A stretch of 12,958 nt of DNA, from positions 1 through 12,958 of the forward strand of contig CAMFHW010000060.1 of assembly GCA_945952175.1 (NCBI GenBank), in the 5' to 3' direction. Position numbers and translations under genes: made by a program. Shown one piece after another: positions 5,225 to 12,597 of the stretch. This DNA is from an uncultured Phenylobacterium sp. GTDB taxonomy: Bacteria > Pseudomonadota > Alphaproteobacteria > Caulobacterales > Caulobacteraceae. Within the stretch, counting starts at the first letter, position 1, and every line of letters begins with the position of its first letter. The notes beneath the pieces are model-generated. The model worked only from the letters and a program-made list of their open reading frames with translations, was not told where the DNA came from and did no database searches.

Positions 5225-6742
5225 CGCCATGGCCCCCGCCCGCCGGTAGATCAGCGCCTCGGCCACATGGACCCGCCGGATCGGTCCGGAGCCCTCCAGG
5301 TCGGCGATGGTGCGGGCCAGGCGCAGGGTGCGGGTCCAGCCGCGCGCGGTGAGGCCGCCCGCCTCGGCCGCCTTGGTGAGCAGGGCCCGGGCCGGCGGAT
5401 CGAGTTCGGCGATCTCCTCCAGCCAGGCGCCCTCGGCGCGGGCGTTCAGGCTCGCGGCGCCGTCGCGTTCGGAGGTCCGGGCGCGTTCGGCCTGCAGGTC
5501 GCGCGCAGCGGCGACGCGCGCGGCCGCCTCCGCCGTGCCCTCGGCCGGCGCCGGCAGGGCGAGGTCGGCGGCGGTGACCGGCGGAACCTCGATCTGCAGG
5601 TCGATGCGGTCCATGAACGGGCCCGAGACCTTGGCCTGGTAGTCGAGCTGGCAGCGCGGCGCCCGCCCGCAATGGCCGCGCCCGGCCCCGCCATGACCGC
5701 ACTTGCAGGGGTTCTCGGCGGCGATCAGCTGGAAGCGCGCCGGGTAACGGACGTGGGCGTTGGCTCGGGCGACCACCACCTCGCCGGTTTCGAGGGGTTG
5801 GCGGAGCGAATCCAGGGCCTGTGATCCGAACTCGGGCAGTTCGTCCAGGAACAGCACCCCGTTGTGCGCGAGGGAGACCTCGCCCGGCTTCACCCGGATG
5901 CCGCCGCCGGTCAGGGCGGCCATGGTCGCCGAATGGTGCGGGGCGCGGAACGGCCGGGCGCGGGTGAGCTCGCCCTTCGCGATCAGTCCGGCCACGGAAT
6001 GGATCATCGAAGTCTCGAGCAGTTCGGACGACGACAGGGGCGGCAGCAGGCCCGGCAGGCGCGCCGCCATCATCGACTTGCCGGAGCCGGGCGGGCCGAT
6101 GAACAACAGGTTGTGGCCGCCGGCCGCGGCGATCTCCAGGGCGCGCTTGGCGTTCTCCTGGCCCTTGACGTCCTTCAGGTCGGGAACCGGCCCGCCCTCG
6201 ATCACCTTGCCGGGATCGGGCGGCGACAGGGTCTGGGTTCCGCGGAAATGGTTGACCAGCGAGATCAGCGAGGGGGCGGCCAGGACCCGCGTCTCGCCCG
6301 CCCAGGCCGCTTCCGGGCCGCAGGCCTCCGGGCAGATCAGGCCGAGCCCCAGCCCACCCGCCGCCACGGCCGCCGGCAGGGCGCCCGCCGCCGCCACGAT
6401 CCGTCCGTCCAGGGAGAGTTCGCCCATCGCCGCCCAGTCGGACAGCACGTCGGGCGGAATCACCCCCATGGCCGCCATCACCGCCAGCGCGATCGGCAGG
6501 TCGTAGTGGCTGCCCTCCTTGGGCAGGTCGGCCGGGGCCAGGTTGCAGATGATCCGGCGGCCGGGCAGGGCGAGGCCCAGGCCCGCGAAGGCCGCCCGTA
6601 CACGTTCCCTGCTCTCGCCCACCGCCTTGTCACCCAGTCCGACCACGACGAAGGCGAACTCGCCGGCCGTGAGCTGGACCTCGACATCGACCGGGCGCGC
6701 CTCGACGCCCTGGAACGCCACCGTGACGACGCGCGCCGCCAT
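5210..6742 (-). CDS. comM: ComM/YifB family AAA+ ATPase (Mg-chelatase-like)
   Basis: A 510-aa protein starting at the ATG at 6740-6742 (MAARVVTVAFQGVEARPV), the usual N-terminus of the family; the frame is open 24 codons further up but without family similarity. Domains in order: a Lon-protease-like fold (about 1-170), a Mg-chelatase-type AAA+ core with Walker A GPPGSGKS (216-223) and Walker B LFLDELPEF (297-305), a Cys cluster (NPCKCGHGG and GHCGRAPRC, about 344-364), then DRIDLQIEV and a C-terminal helical domain. In competent bacteria ComM is a hexameric helicase that promotes branch migration of incoming DNA during natural transformation. The wider family is present in many species without known competence, so the role here is inferred. 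It lies 136 nt downstream of gshB. Confidence 0.93.
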   Translation of the reverse strand: MAARVVTVAFQGVEARPVDVEVQLTAGEFAFVVVGLGDKAVGESRERVRAAFAGLGLALPGRRIICNLAPADLPKEGSHYDLPIALAVMAAMGVIPPDVLSDWAAMGELSLDGRIVAAAGALPAAVAAGGLGLGLICPEACGPEAAWAGETRVLAAPSLISLVNHFRGTQTLSPPDPGKVIEGGPVPDLKDVKGQENAKRALEIAAAGGHNLLFIGPPGSGKSMMAARLPGLLPPLSSSELLETSMIHSVAGLIAKGELTRARPFRAPHHSATMAALTGGGIRVKPGEVSLAHNGVLFLDELPEFGSQALDSLRQPLETGEVVVARANAHVRYPARFQLIAAENPCKCGHGGAGRGHCGRAPRCQLDYQAKVSGPFMDRIDLQIEVPPVTAADLALPAPAEGTAEAAARVAAARDLQAERARTSERDGAASLNARAEGAWLEEIAELDPPARALLTKAAEAGGLTARGWTRTLRLARTIADLEGSGPIRRVHVAEALIYRRAGAMASVGA

Positions 6743-6878
6743 GCTCCGAAAACCCCCGCCCAGCCCGAAACTATCCACAAGCCCAGCACGGCCCGCGGGT
6801 CGGATCAAGAACAAAAATAGAACTTTTCAGGAAGATGAGACGTTTCCGTGACTTGCAGCCACGGCTTGAAGTGACAAG
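6743..6878. other. 136-bp gap between gshB and comM
   Basis: No gene was found. The stretch 6806-6832 is much more A/T-rich than its surroundings and holds AGAAC twice. CCGTG and CACGG around 6848-6866 can form a short stem just after the gshB stop. There is no clear terminator T run. The minus-strand comM promoter may lie in the A/T-rich part, but no -35/-10 pair is convincing. Confidence 0.4.
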
Positions 6879-7826
<948 letters not shown>

Positions 7827-7890
7827 GACGCTCTCCTGCACGGCCAAGGCGTCCGACATAGTCCGCCGGGTGGCGCGGCGCCAGCGTCGA

Positions 7891-8303
7891 GGCCGTGAAG
7901 ATTTGGAACCACGAACCACACGAACCCACACGAACGGGCTTGAGCTGGTGAGGCCGTGGCGGTTCGATGGCCGTGAAGGTTGGCCACGGAAAGCACGGAC
8001 GGACACGGACGAGAGCGCGCGAAGCGCGCCGTCATTCGATCCGCTGAACTTCAGGCAAGCTGTTCGTGCTTTTCGTGTTTTTCGTGGTCCCGACTTGCGG
8101 CCTCGACGCGTCGGAAGCGCCCGAAGATTTGGAACCACGAAAAACACGAACGGGGTTCGGAGAGGTCCGGGTTCGATTTGATCGCGCTTCGCGCGGTGGC
8201 CGCTGAGCGTCCGTGCTTTACGTGTTTTCCGTGGCTGACCTTCACGGCCGTCGAGCCGCGCTGGCCTCGCCGGCCTGGCCCGTTCGCGTGGGTTGGTGGT
8301 TCC
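7891..8303. repeat. Composite ~400-bp imperfect inverted repeat of CCACGAA/CCACGGA units
   Basis: Non-coding DNA between the sirB1-like gene and gshB. Landmarks in the left arm have inverted partners in the right arm. GGAACCACGAACC (7905) mirrors the block ending GGTTCC at 8303; GGCCGTGAAGGT (7969-7980) mirrors 8238-8249; CGCGCGAAGCGCG (8016-8028) mirrors 8183-8195; TTCGTGTTTTTCGTGG (8072-8087) mirrors 8135-8150 exactly. The axis is near 8108, inside a perfect palindrome CGACGCGTCG (8104-8113). Each arm is about 200 bp and is itself flanked by inverted CCACGAA units. No transposase or ORF of its own is present. The arms are diverged, so the structure is not a recent duplication. Confidence 0.8.
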
Positions 8304-8316
8304 GCCGCCAGGCGGC
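8304..8316 (-). other. Small hairpin after the sirB1-like gene
   Basis: GCCGC (8304-8308) and GCGGC (8312-8316) form a short stem with loop CAG immediately behind the sirB1-like stop codon. There is no T run. It may help end the transcript before the repeat region, but the support is weak. Confidence 0.3.
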
Positions 8317-8317
8317 C

Positions 8318-9133
8318 CTAGTTCAGCTTGAGCCGCACGCGTTCGCGGTGGGCGCGGGCGGCGAGCGCCGCGCCGCCGTCGAGGGCCGAGGCGCGGGCCA
8401 GGGCCTCCTGGGCGCCGATCAGCGCGCCCTGGCCTTCGCGGGCGGCGGCGACGTCGAGCCAGGGGCGGTGGTCGGCGGGGTCGAGCAGGGCCCGGCGCAG
8501 GGCGGCGCGCTCGGCCTGGGCGTAGTCGCCGGACTGGGCGGCGCGGGCGAAGATGTTGTTCTGCAGCCGGATCAGCACGGCGCGATCGGGCGCCGGCTCC
8601 ATCAGGCGGTCCAGCCGGTCGGCGACATTGGGGGTGAGGCCGGCGTGCAGGGCGCGCCGCGTCAGCTCCGACGGCAGGACCACGCGGCCCTCGCTGAACG
8701 GGTCGAGCGCCAGCGGGCCCTCCTGGGTCTCGATGCGCAGCAGGAAGTGGCCGGGGAAGTCGACGCCCTTGACGATCAGGCCGCAGCGATGGGCTACATG
8801 CAGGTAATAGACCCCCAGGGCCACCGGCAGGCCCTTGCGCCGCTGGGCCACGGCCAGGATGTCGGCGTTGTCGGGATGCTCGTAGGTGAAGAGGTCGCCG
8901 CCGAGGCCCAGGTCGCCGGCCATGGCCTCGGCCAGGGCCTCCTCGGGGCTCTCGTGGGCCAGGCGCTTGGACAGGCGGTCGACGCCGCTCTGGGCGAGTT
9001 CGCGGGCCTCGGCCGGATCGCGGGTCGGATCCTCGTGCAGGGCGCAGGCGATCGCGGCTTCCAGCAACGGGAAGTCGGCGTCACCGGCCTGGCCGGCCTG
9101 CGAAAGGTAGGTCTCGGCGTCCGCGCGAGTCAT
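8318..9133 (-). CDS. SirB1-family protein (transglutaminase-like core plus TPR-like tail)
   Basis: A 271-aa soluble protein starting at the ATG at 9131-9133, which overlaps the yraN stop by 4 nt (ATGA). The central part is the Transglut_core2/SirB1 family pattern: DNADILAVAQRRKGLPVALG, then VYYLHVAHRCGLIVKGVDFP followed by GHFLLRIE, and LDPFSEGRVVLPSEL. The last 85 residues are Ala-rich helix pairs with the look of tetratricopeptide repeats (ARAAQSGDYAQAERAALRRA and PWLDVAAAREGQGALIGAQE). The fold is related to transglutaminases, but I do not see a Cys placed as in active enzymes of that superfamily; a non-catalytic role is possible. Its substrate or partner is not known. The junction suggests translational coupling to yraN. 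Confidence 0.88.
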   Translation of the reverse strand: MTRADAETYLSQAGQAGDADFPLLEAAIACALHEDPTRDPAEARELAQSGVDRLSKRLAHESPEEALAEAMAGDLGLGGDLFTYEHPDNADILAVAQRRKGLPVALGVYYLHVAHRCGLIVKGVDFPGHFLLRIETQEGPLALDPFSEGRVVLPSELTRRALHAGLTPNVADRLDRLMEPAPDRAVLIRLQNNIFARAAQSGDYAQAERAALRRALLDPADHRPWLDVAAAREGQGALIGAQEALARASALDGGAALAARAHRERVRLKLN

Positions 9134-9504
9134 GCGCCCCTCCAGGCGTCGGGACTATGAATCGGAAGCCGCCCGGGCGCCAAGGCGATCAGGTCGAGGC
9201 GGACCGCGACGTTTCGCAGCGCCGGCCGCCGCGCGGCCAGGTTGCGGCCGGCGCGCCGCAGGCGCTCGCGCTGGTCGTGGGTCACCGCCTCCATCGCCGC
9301 GGCCAGGGTGGTGCGGGACTTCACCTCCACCACCGCCAACACCTGGCCCTTGCGCGCCAACAGGTCGATCTCCGCCTGCGGCGTCTTCAGCCGGAAGCCG
9401 AGGATGCGGTAGCCCTTGAGCATCAGCCAGGCGGCGGCCCAGACCTCGGCGCGCCGGCCGGACAGGCGCGCGGCCGCGCCACGAGCGCTGCGGACCCGGC
9501 TCAC
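9130..9504 (-). CDS. yraN: YraN/UPF0102 family nuclease-like protein
   Basis: A 124-aa protein from a GTG start at 9502-9504 that overlaps the rsmI stop (GTGA), ending in an ATGA overlap with the sirB1-like gene. The same frame stays open far upstream inside rsmI and hemW, but only the last 124 codons look like a protein. Residues 18-65 show the family pattern: RAEVWAAAWLMLKGYRILGF, then AEIDLLARKG with Glu45 and Asp47, then VVEVKSRT with Glu60 and Lys62. This is the D-(x)n-ExK core of restriction-endonuclease-like folds. Family members are found next to rsmI in many bacteria, as here. The biological substrate is not established; a DNA or RNA processing role is inferred from the fold. Confidence 0.92.
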   Translation of the reverse strand: MSRVRSARGAAARLSGRRAEVWAAAWLMLKGYRILGFRLKTPQAEIDLLARKGQVLAVVEVKSRTTLAAAMEAVTHDQRERLRRAGRNLAARRPALRNVAVRLDLIALAPGRLPIHSPDAWRGA

Positions 9505-10373
9505 GAGGCGGCGTCCTTCAGCTCCATGGCCCGCCGATAGAGGTCGCGGCGGGGCAGGCCGAGCGCCTTGGCGACCTCGGAAGCGGCCTCGGCGGGGCGC
9601 AGGCGGGTCAGCGCGTCGCGGAGCGCGCGGTCGGCGTCGTCGGCGCTGGCGGCCGTCTCGCGGCCGGGTCCGACCAGGATCACGAACTCGCCCTTGGGCT
9701 CGACGAAGCGCGGATCGGCGGCGAGCGCGTCGAGCGGGCCCCGCGTCACGGTCTCGTAGAGTTTGGTCAGCTCGCGGGCGACGGCCGCCTCGCGGGGGCC
9801 CAGCACCGCGGCCATGTCGGCCAGGCTGGCGGCGACCCGGCTGCCGCCTTCGAAGAAGACCAGGGTCGCGCGCACCCCGGCCAGCTCCTCCAGGAAGGCG
9901 CGGCGGGCGGCCGACTTGGGCGGCGGGAAGCCGGCGAACAGGAAGCGGTCGGTGGGCAGGCCCGCCACCGCCAGGCCGGCCAGCAGGGCCGAGGCGCCGG
10001 GGATGGGCCAGACCGCAGAACCCTGGGCGATGGCCTCCCGCGCCAGGCGGTATCCGGGATCGGAGACCAGGGGCGTGCCGGCGTCGGAGACCAGCGCGAC
10101 GCGGGCCCCCTCGGCCAGGGCGGCCAGGGCCTTGGGCGCCGCGCGCTCGGCGGCGTGCTCGTCGTAGCGCTCCAGCTTCTTGGAGAGGCCGTAGGCGGAG
10201 AGCAGCTTGGCCGCCACGCGGGTGTCCTCGGCCAGCACCAGGTCGGCCGCGGCCAGCACGTCGAGGGCGCGCAGGGTGATGTCGCGCAGGTTCCCGATCG
10301 GCGTCGCCACCAGATAGAGCCCGGGCGCGAGGGGGGCGTCGGAAAGGGTCGGCGGCGGGGGGTGGCGCGACAT
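9501..10373 (-). CDS. rsmI: 16S rRNA (cytidine1402-2'-O)-methyltransferase RsmI
   Basis: A 290-aa SAM-dependent enzyme of the tetrapyrrole-methylase fold that methylates the ribose of C1402 in the decoding centre of 16S rRNA. The N-terminus has GLYLVATPIGNLRDITLRAL and LVLAEDTRVAAKLL, followed by RVALVSDAGTPLVSDPGYRL and PIPGASALLAGLAVAGLPTD, then FLFAGFPPPKSAARRAFLEE. All are standard RsmI motifs, and KGEFVILVGPG lies in the second half. The C-terminal 50 residues form a helical extension common in the family. The ATG at 10371-10373 has no clear ribosome site and is preceded by a stem-loop. It is 45 nt downstream of hemW and overlaps yraN by 4 nt, so translation of yraN is probably coupled to it. 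Confidence 0.95.
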   Translation of the reverse strand: MSRHPPPPTLSDAPLAPGLYLVATPIGNLRDITLRALDVLAAADLVLAEDTRVAAKLLSAYGLSKKLERYDEHAAERAAPKALAALAEGARVALVSDAGTPLVSDPGYRLAREAIAQGSAVWPIPGASALLAGLAVAGLPTDRFLFAGFPPPKSAARRAFLEELAGVRATLVFFEGGSRVAASLADMAAVLGPREAAVARELTKLYETVTRGPLDALAADPRFVEPKGEFVILVGPGRETAASADDADRALRDALTRLRPAEAASEVAKALGLPRRDLYRRAMELKDAAS

Positions 10374-10375
10374 GG

Positions 10376-10428
10376 GGCGAAGGCTTCGCCGGTTCGCGCC
10401 GCGATGGCAAGCGCGGCCTCAGGCCGCG
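10376..10428 (-). other. Two hairpins at the hemW stop and the rsmI start
   Basis: GGCGAA (10376-10381) pairs with TTCGCC (10385-10390) just upstream of the rsmI ATG. CGCGGCC (10412-10418) pairs with GGCCGCG (10422-10428), with the hemW stop codon TCA (TGA on the minus strand) as the three-nt loop. Both stems are perfect. The second has no T run and so is not a standard terminator. Confidence 0.5.
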
Positions 10429-11576
10429 GCGAGGCGCCCGGTCAGCCAGTTCAGCACCATGCGCCCCCGGGGCGTGGCGCGCAGGCGCGTCGCGTCGGGG
10501 ACGATCAGGCCCTGGGCGGTCAGGTCGGCGACTTCCGGGTGGGCGGGCGACAGGCCCAGCGCGGCCAGTTCGGCAAAGGGCGCGCCGTCCTCGATCCGCA
10601 GGCCAGCCAGCAAGCGTTCCTCGGCCGCCTCGACGGGCGACAGCGTCTCGTCCGTGGCGAAACCCGTCCCCCGCGCGGCGACGGCGGCGATGTAGTCGGC
10701 GGGGCGGGCGGCGGCGAAGGTGGCGTGGCGGCCATCGGCGAGGGTCAGGCGGCCATGGGCGCCGGGCCCCGCGCCCGCATAGTCGAGCCCATGCCAGTAG
10801 GCGAGGTTGTGCCGTGACCGGGCGGCCTGGCTTCGCGCATGGTTGGAAACCTCGTAGGCTTCGAAGCCCGCAGCCTCCAGCACGGCCTGAGTGGTCTCGT
10901 AGAGCTGGGCGGCGGTCTCCTCGTCCGGCGGGACCAGGGTTCCGCGCTTCACCGCCCGGTCGAAGGCGGTGCCGGCCTCGATGGTCAGCTGATAGGGCGA
11001 GACGTGCTCGGCGCCGAGCTCGACCGCGGCCGCCAGCTCCCGCGCCCAGGCCTCGGGCGTCTGGCCTGGCCGGGCATAGATCATGTCGATCGACAGGCGG
11101 GGGAAGGCCGCGCGGGCGGCGCGGGCGGCGCGGATCGCCTCGGCGGCGTCGTGGTTGCGGCCCAACATCTTGAGCGCCGCGTCGTCCAGCGACTGGAGGC
11201 CGAGCGACAGGCGGGTCACGCCGGCGGCGGCGAAGCCCGCGAACCGGTCGGCCTCGGCGTCGGTGGGATTGGCTTCCAGGGTGACTTCCAGGTCCGCGGC
11301 GGGGCGCCATAACTTCGACGCCAGGGCGACGATCTCGCCGGCCCAGTCGGGATCCATCAGCGAGGGCGTGCCGCCGCCCAGGAAGATCGAGACCAGCTCG
11401 CGCGGACCGGTCAGCGCCGCCTGGGCCGCGATGTCGGCGAGGATCGCCTCCTTCAGCGCCCGGGCCTCGTCGGCCCGGCCGGCGGCCTTGAAGACGTTGA
11501 AGTCGCAATAGGGGCATATGCGCGCGCAGTAGGGCCAGTGAACATAGAGGCTGAGGCCGCGCGCGGGCTCGCTCAA
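10419..11576 (-). CDS. hemW: HemW, radical-SAM heme chaperone (YggW)
   Basis: A 385-aa radical SAM protein resembling coproporphyrinogen III dehydrogenase (HemN) but of the HemW branch, which binds heme and delivers it to respiratory enzymes. After LSLYVHWPYC comes the cluster motif C17-x3-C21-x2-C24 (CARICPYCDF), then FLGGGTPSLM, LEVTLEANPTD and RLSLGLQSLDD. Later come SIDMIYARPGQT, SPYQLTIEAGT, EAYEVSNHAR and RHNLAYWHGLDYAGAGPGAH. The HNxxYW element is typical of HemW. The start is a TTG at 11574-11576 that overlaps the rdgB stop (TTGA); no ATG lies before the conserved region. Coupling to rdgB is therefore likely. Assignment to HemW rather than HemN rests on the short N-terminus and the HNLAYW element. 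Confidence 0.93.
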   Translation of the reverse strand: MSEPARGLSLYVHWPYCARICPYCDFNVFKAAGRADEARALKEAILADIAAQAALTGPRELVSIFLGGGTPSLMDPDWAGEIVALASKLWRPAADLEVTLEANPTDAEADRFAGFAAAGVTRLSLGLQSLDDAALKMLGRNHDAAEAIRAARAARAAFPRLSIDMIYARPGQTPEAWARELAAAVELGAEHVSPYQLTIEAGTAFDRAVKRGTLVPPDEETAAQLYETTQAVLEAAGFEAYEVSNHARSQAARSRHNLAYWHGLDYAGAGPGAHGRLTLADGRHATFAAARPADYIAAVAARGTGFATDETLSPVEAAEERLLAGLRIEDGAPFAELAALGLSPAHPEVADLTAQGLIVPDATRLRATPRGRMVLNWLTGRLAAA

Positions 11577-12172
11577 AGTATGGCGGCCTTGAGCTTGGCG
11601 AAGGCCAGAGCGCGGTGGCTCATGGCGTCCTTGGCCGCCGGGTCCATCTCCCCGAAGGTCTGGTCGAAGCCGAGGGGCGTGAAGACCGGGTCGTAGCCGA
11701 AGCCCCGGCTCCCGCGGCCGGGGAAGGTCAAGGTCCCGTCGACGCGGCCCTCGACCACCACGGCCGGCCCGCCAGGCCAGGCCACCGCGAGCGCCGAGGT
11801 GAACCAGCAGGAGCGGTCGTCCGAACCCGTGGCCTCGACCCGCTCCTCGACCTTGGCCATCGCCATGGCGAAGTCCTTCTCCGGTCCGGCCCAGCGGGCG
11901 GAGAAGATGCCGGGCGCGCCGTCCAGGGCCGCGACCGACAGGCCCGAGTCGTCGGCGAGCGCGATCAGGCCGCTGGCCTCGGCGGCCGCCCGGGCCTTCA
12001 GGAGGGCGTTGCCGACGAAGGTGGTCTCGGTCTCGTCCGGCTCCGGCAGGCCCAGCGCGCCGGCGGCCACGAGCTCGAAGCGGTTGTCCAGGATCGCCGC
12101 CAGCTCCACCGCCTTGCCGGGATTGTGGGTCGCCACAACCAGGCGCGTTCCGGGATCGAGCTTCAGGGCCAT
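11573..12172 (-). CDS. rdgB: RdgB/HAM1 dITP/XTP pyrophosphatase
   Basis: A 199-aa enzyme that hydrolyses dITP, dXTP and ITP to the monophosphate plus pyrophosphate, keeping damaged purines out of DNA and RNA. The start is the ATG at 12170-12172, with AGGAGA about 8 nt upstream; the frame is open 20 codons further but without similarity. Motifs: LVVATHNPGKAVEL (11-24, substrate binding), TTFVGNALLKA (50-60), ALADDSGLSVAALDGAPGIF (71-90, with the metal-binding acidic residues), SRGFGYDPVF, and MSHRALAF near the C-terminus. All are canonical. It heads the rdgB-hemW-rsmI-yraN-sirB1-like series and overlaps hemW by 4 nt. In many bacteria rdgB follows rph; here the upstream neighbour on the other side is a divergent small-peptide locus. 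Confidence 0.96.
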   Translation of the reverse strand: MALKLDPGTRLVVATHNPGKAVELAAILDNRFELVAAGALGLPEPDETETTFVGNALLKARAAAEASGLIALADDSGLSVAALDGAPGIFSARWAGPEKDFAMAMAKVEERVEATGSDDRSCWFTSALAVAWPGGPAVVVEGRVDGTLTFPGRGSRGFGYDPVFTPLGFDQTFGEMDPAAKDAMSHRALAFAKLKAAIL

Positions 12173-12264
12173 GGCGGAATCTCCTTTCGGGACGGCGGCG
12201 CGGACCATAGCGGGACGGCCTCCGTGCTGCATTGCGAAAAGTTCACAAACTTACGGCGATTTAA

Positions 12265-12279
12265 TATCGAAAAACGATA
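12265..12279. other. Small A/T-rich stem-loop upstream of the sigma-54 site
   Basis: TATCG (12265-12269), AAAAA, CGATA (12275-12279) is a perfect 5-bp inverted repeat inside the only markedly A/T-rich stretch of this intergenic region (about 12255-12290). A second inverted pair, CGATGT (12298-12303) and ACATCG (12321-12326), follows. Either could be a regulator binding site for the divergent region between rdgB and the small-peptide gene. Confidence 0.35.
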
Positions 12280-12341
12280 ATTCCCTTGATCGGGTTTCGA
12301 TGTGGCCGTATTGACTATCGACATCGGCCGCACCAAGTGGC

Positions 12342-12357
12342 TGGCACGATTGCTGCA
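12342..12357 (+). promoter_or_regulatory. Sigma-54 (RpoN) promoter candidate
   Basis: TGGCACG at 12342-12348, then ATTG, then CTGCA. GG (12343-12344) and GC (12355-12356) are exactly 10 nt apart, as required for -24/-12 recognition; the only loss against TGGCACG-N4-TTGC is the first T of the -12 element. Transcription would begin near 12368, about 23 nt ahead of the small-peptide ATG, leaving room for its AAGGAG ribosome site. Confidence 0.6.
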
Positions 12358-12370
12358 ACGCAGCAATCGT
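12346..12370. repeat. Perfect 11-bp inverted repeat over the -12 element and start site
   Basis: ACGATTGCTGC (12346-12356), AAC, GCAGCAATCGT (12360-12370). The left half contains the -12 element of the candidate sigma-54 promoter and the right half covers the predicted transcription start. No T run follows on either strand, so an operator is more likely than a terminator. Confidence 0.7.
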
Positions 12371-12390
12371 TCAAACCTAAGGAGAGCAAC

Positions 12391-12501
12391 ATGTTCAGCC
12401 CCGTTATGAAGCTTATGGATCGGGTCACGATGACCGTCGCCGTCGTTTTGGCCGCCGTGCCGGTTCTGGCCCTGATGGCCGCCAACAACCTGATCGCCTA
12501 G
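12391..12501 (+). CDS. 36-aa single-helix membrane peptide
   Basis: Short gene with a strong ribosome site (AAGGAG at 12379-12384, six nt before the ATG at 12391). The N-terminal 12 residues are polar to amphipathic (FSPVMKLMDRVT); residues 13-32 form one hydrophobic helix (MTVAVVLAAVPVLALMAANN), and the peptide ends NLIA. It is not a Flp/PilA pilin: there is no processing site with Gly-Ala-T-A-I-E-Y. It is not a signal peptide of a longer protein, because the stop follows directly. It sits alone behind a sigma-54-like promoter and is followed by hairpins. The function is unknown; small membrane-bound regulator or membrane-complex subunit are the usual roles of such peptides. The ribosome site and promoter make a real gene likely. 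Confidence 0.7.
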   Translation: MFSPVMKLMDRVTMTVAVVLAAVPVLALMAANNLIA

Positions 12502-12505
12502 TCTG

Positions 12506-12578
12506 GTCCCGCATATGACGAAGGCGGGACAAACCCGCCGCTGACGCCGCCGCCCGCCGGACTGCGTCCAGCGGCGGG
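12506..12578 (+). other. Set of mutually exclusive hairpins after the small-peptide gene
   Basis: Three stems compete for shared bases: GTCCCGC (12506-12512) with GCGGGAC (12524-12530); GGCGGG (12523-12528) with CCCGCC (12534-12539); and CCCGCCGCTG (12534-12543) with CAGCGGCGGG (12569-12578). All are perfect. They fill the gap between the small-peptide stop and the DUF2975 gene. No T run follows, so simple intrinsic termination is doubtful. Confidence 0.55.
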
Positions 12579-12597
12579 CCATCATTAGGGGCGAGAC

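Noticed and set aside
6771..6779. CTATCCACA, an 8/9 match to a DnaA box
   Set aside because: A single copy without partner boxes or an origin-like A/T element; expected by chance.
7827..8147. N-terminal extension of gshB reading through the repeat region
   Set aside because: The extra residues come from CCACGAA-type repeats, show no similarity to GshB, and a good ribosome site marks the ATG at 7826.
7891..8303. CRISPR array
   Set aside because: Units are in both orientations, unequal in length, without regular unique spacers, and no cas genes are present.
9505..11517. A 795-codon minus-strand frame ending as yraN
   Set aside because: Only the last 124 codons resemble a protein; the upstream part is the wrong frame of hemW and rsmI and is Arg/Pro/Gly-rich.
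12195..12215. GCTATGGTC (minus strand) as a -10 element for rdgB
   Set aside because: It resembles the Caulobacter housekeeping -10, but no -35 element lies at 16-18 nt; the nearest TTGTGA is about 31 nt away.
12391..12501. Flp/PilA-type pilin subunit
   Set aside because: Similar in size and hydrophobicity, but the prepilin peptidase site and the conserved Glu-Tyr after it are absent.
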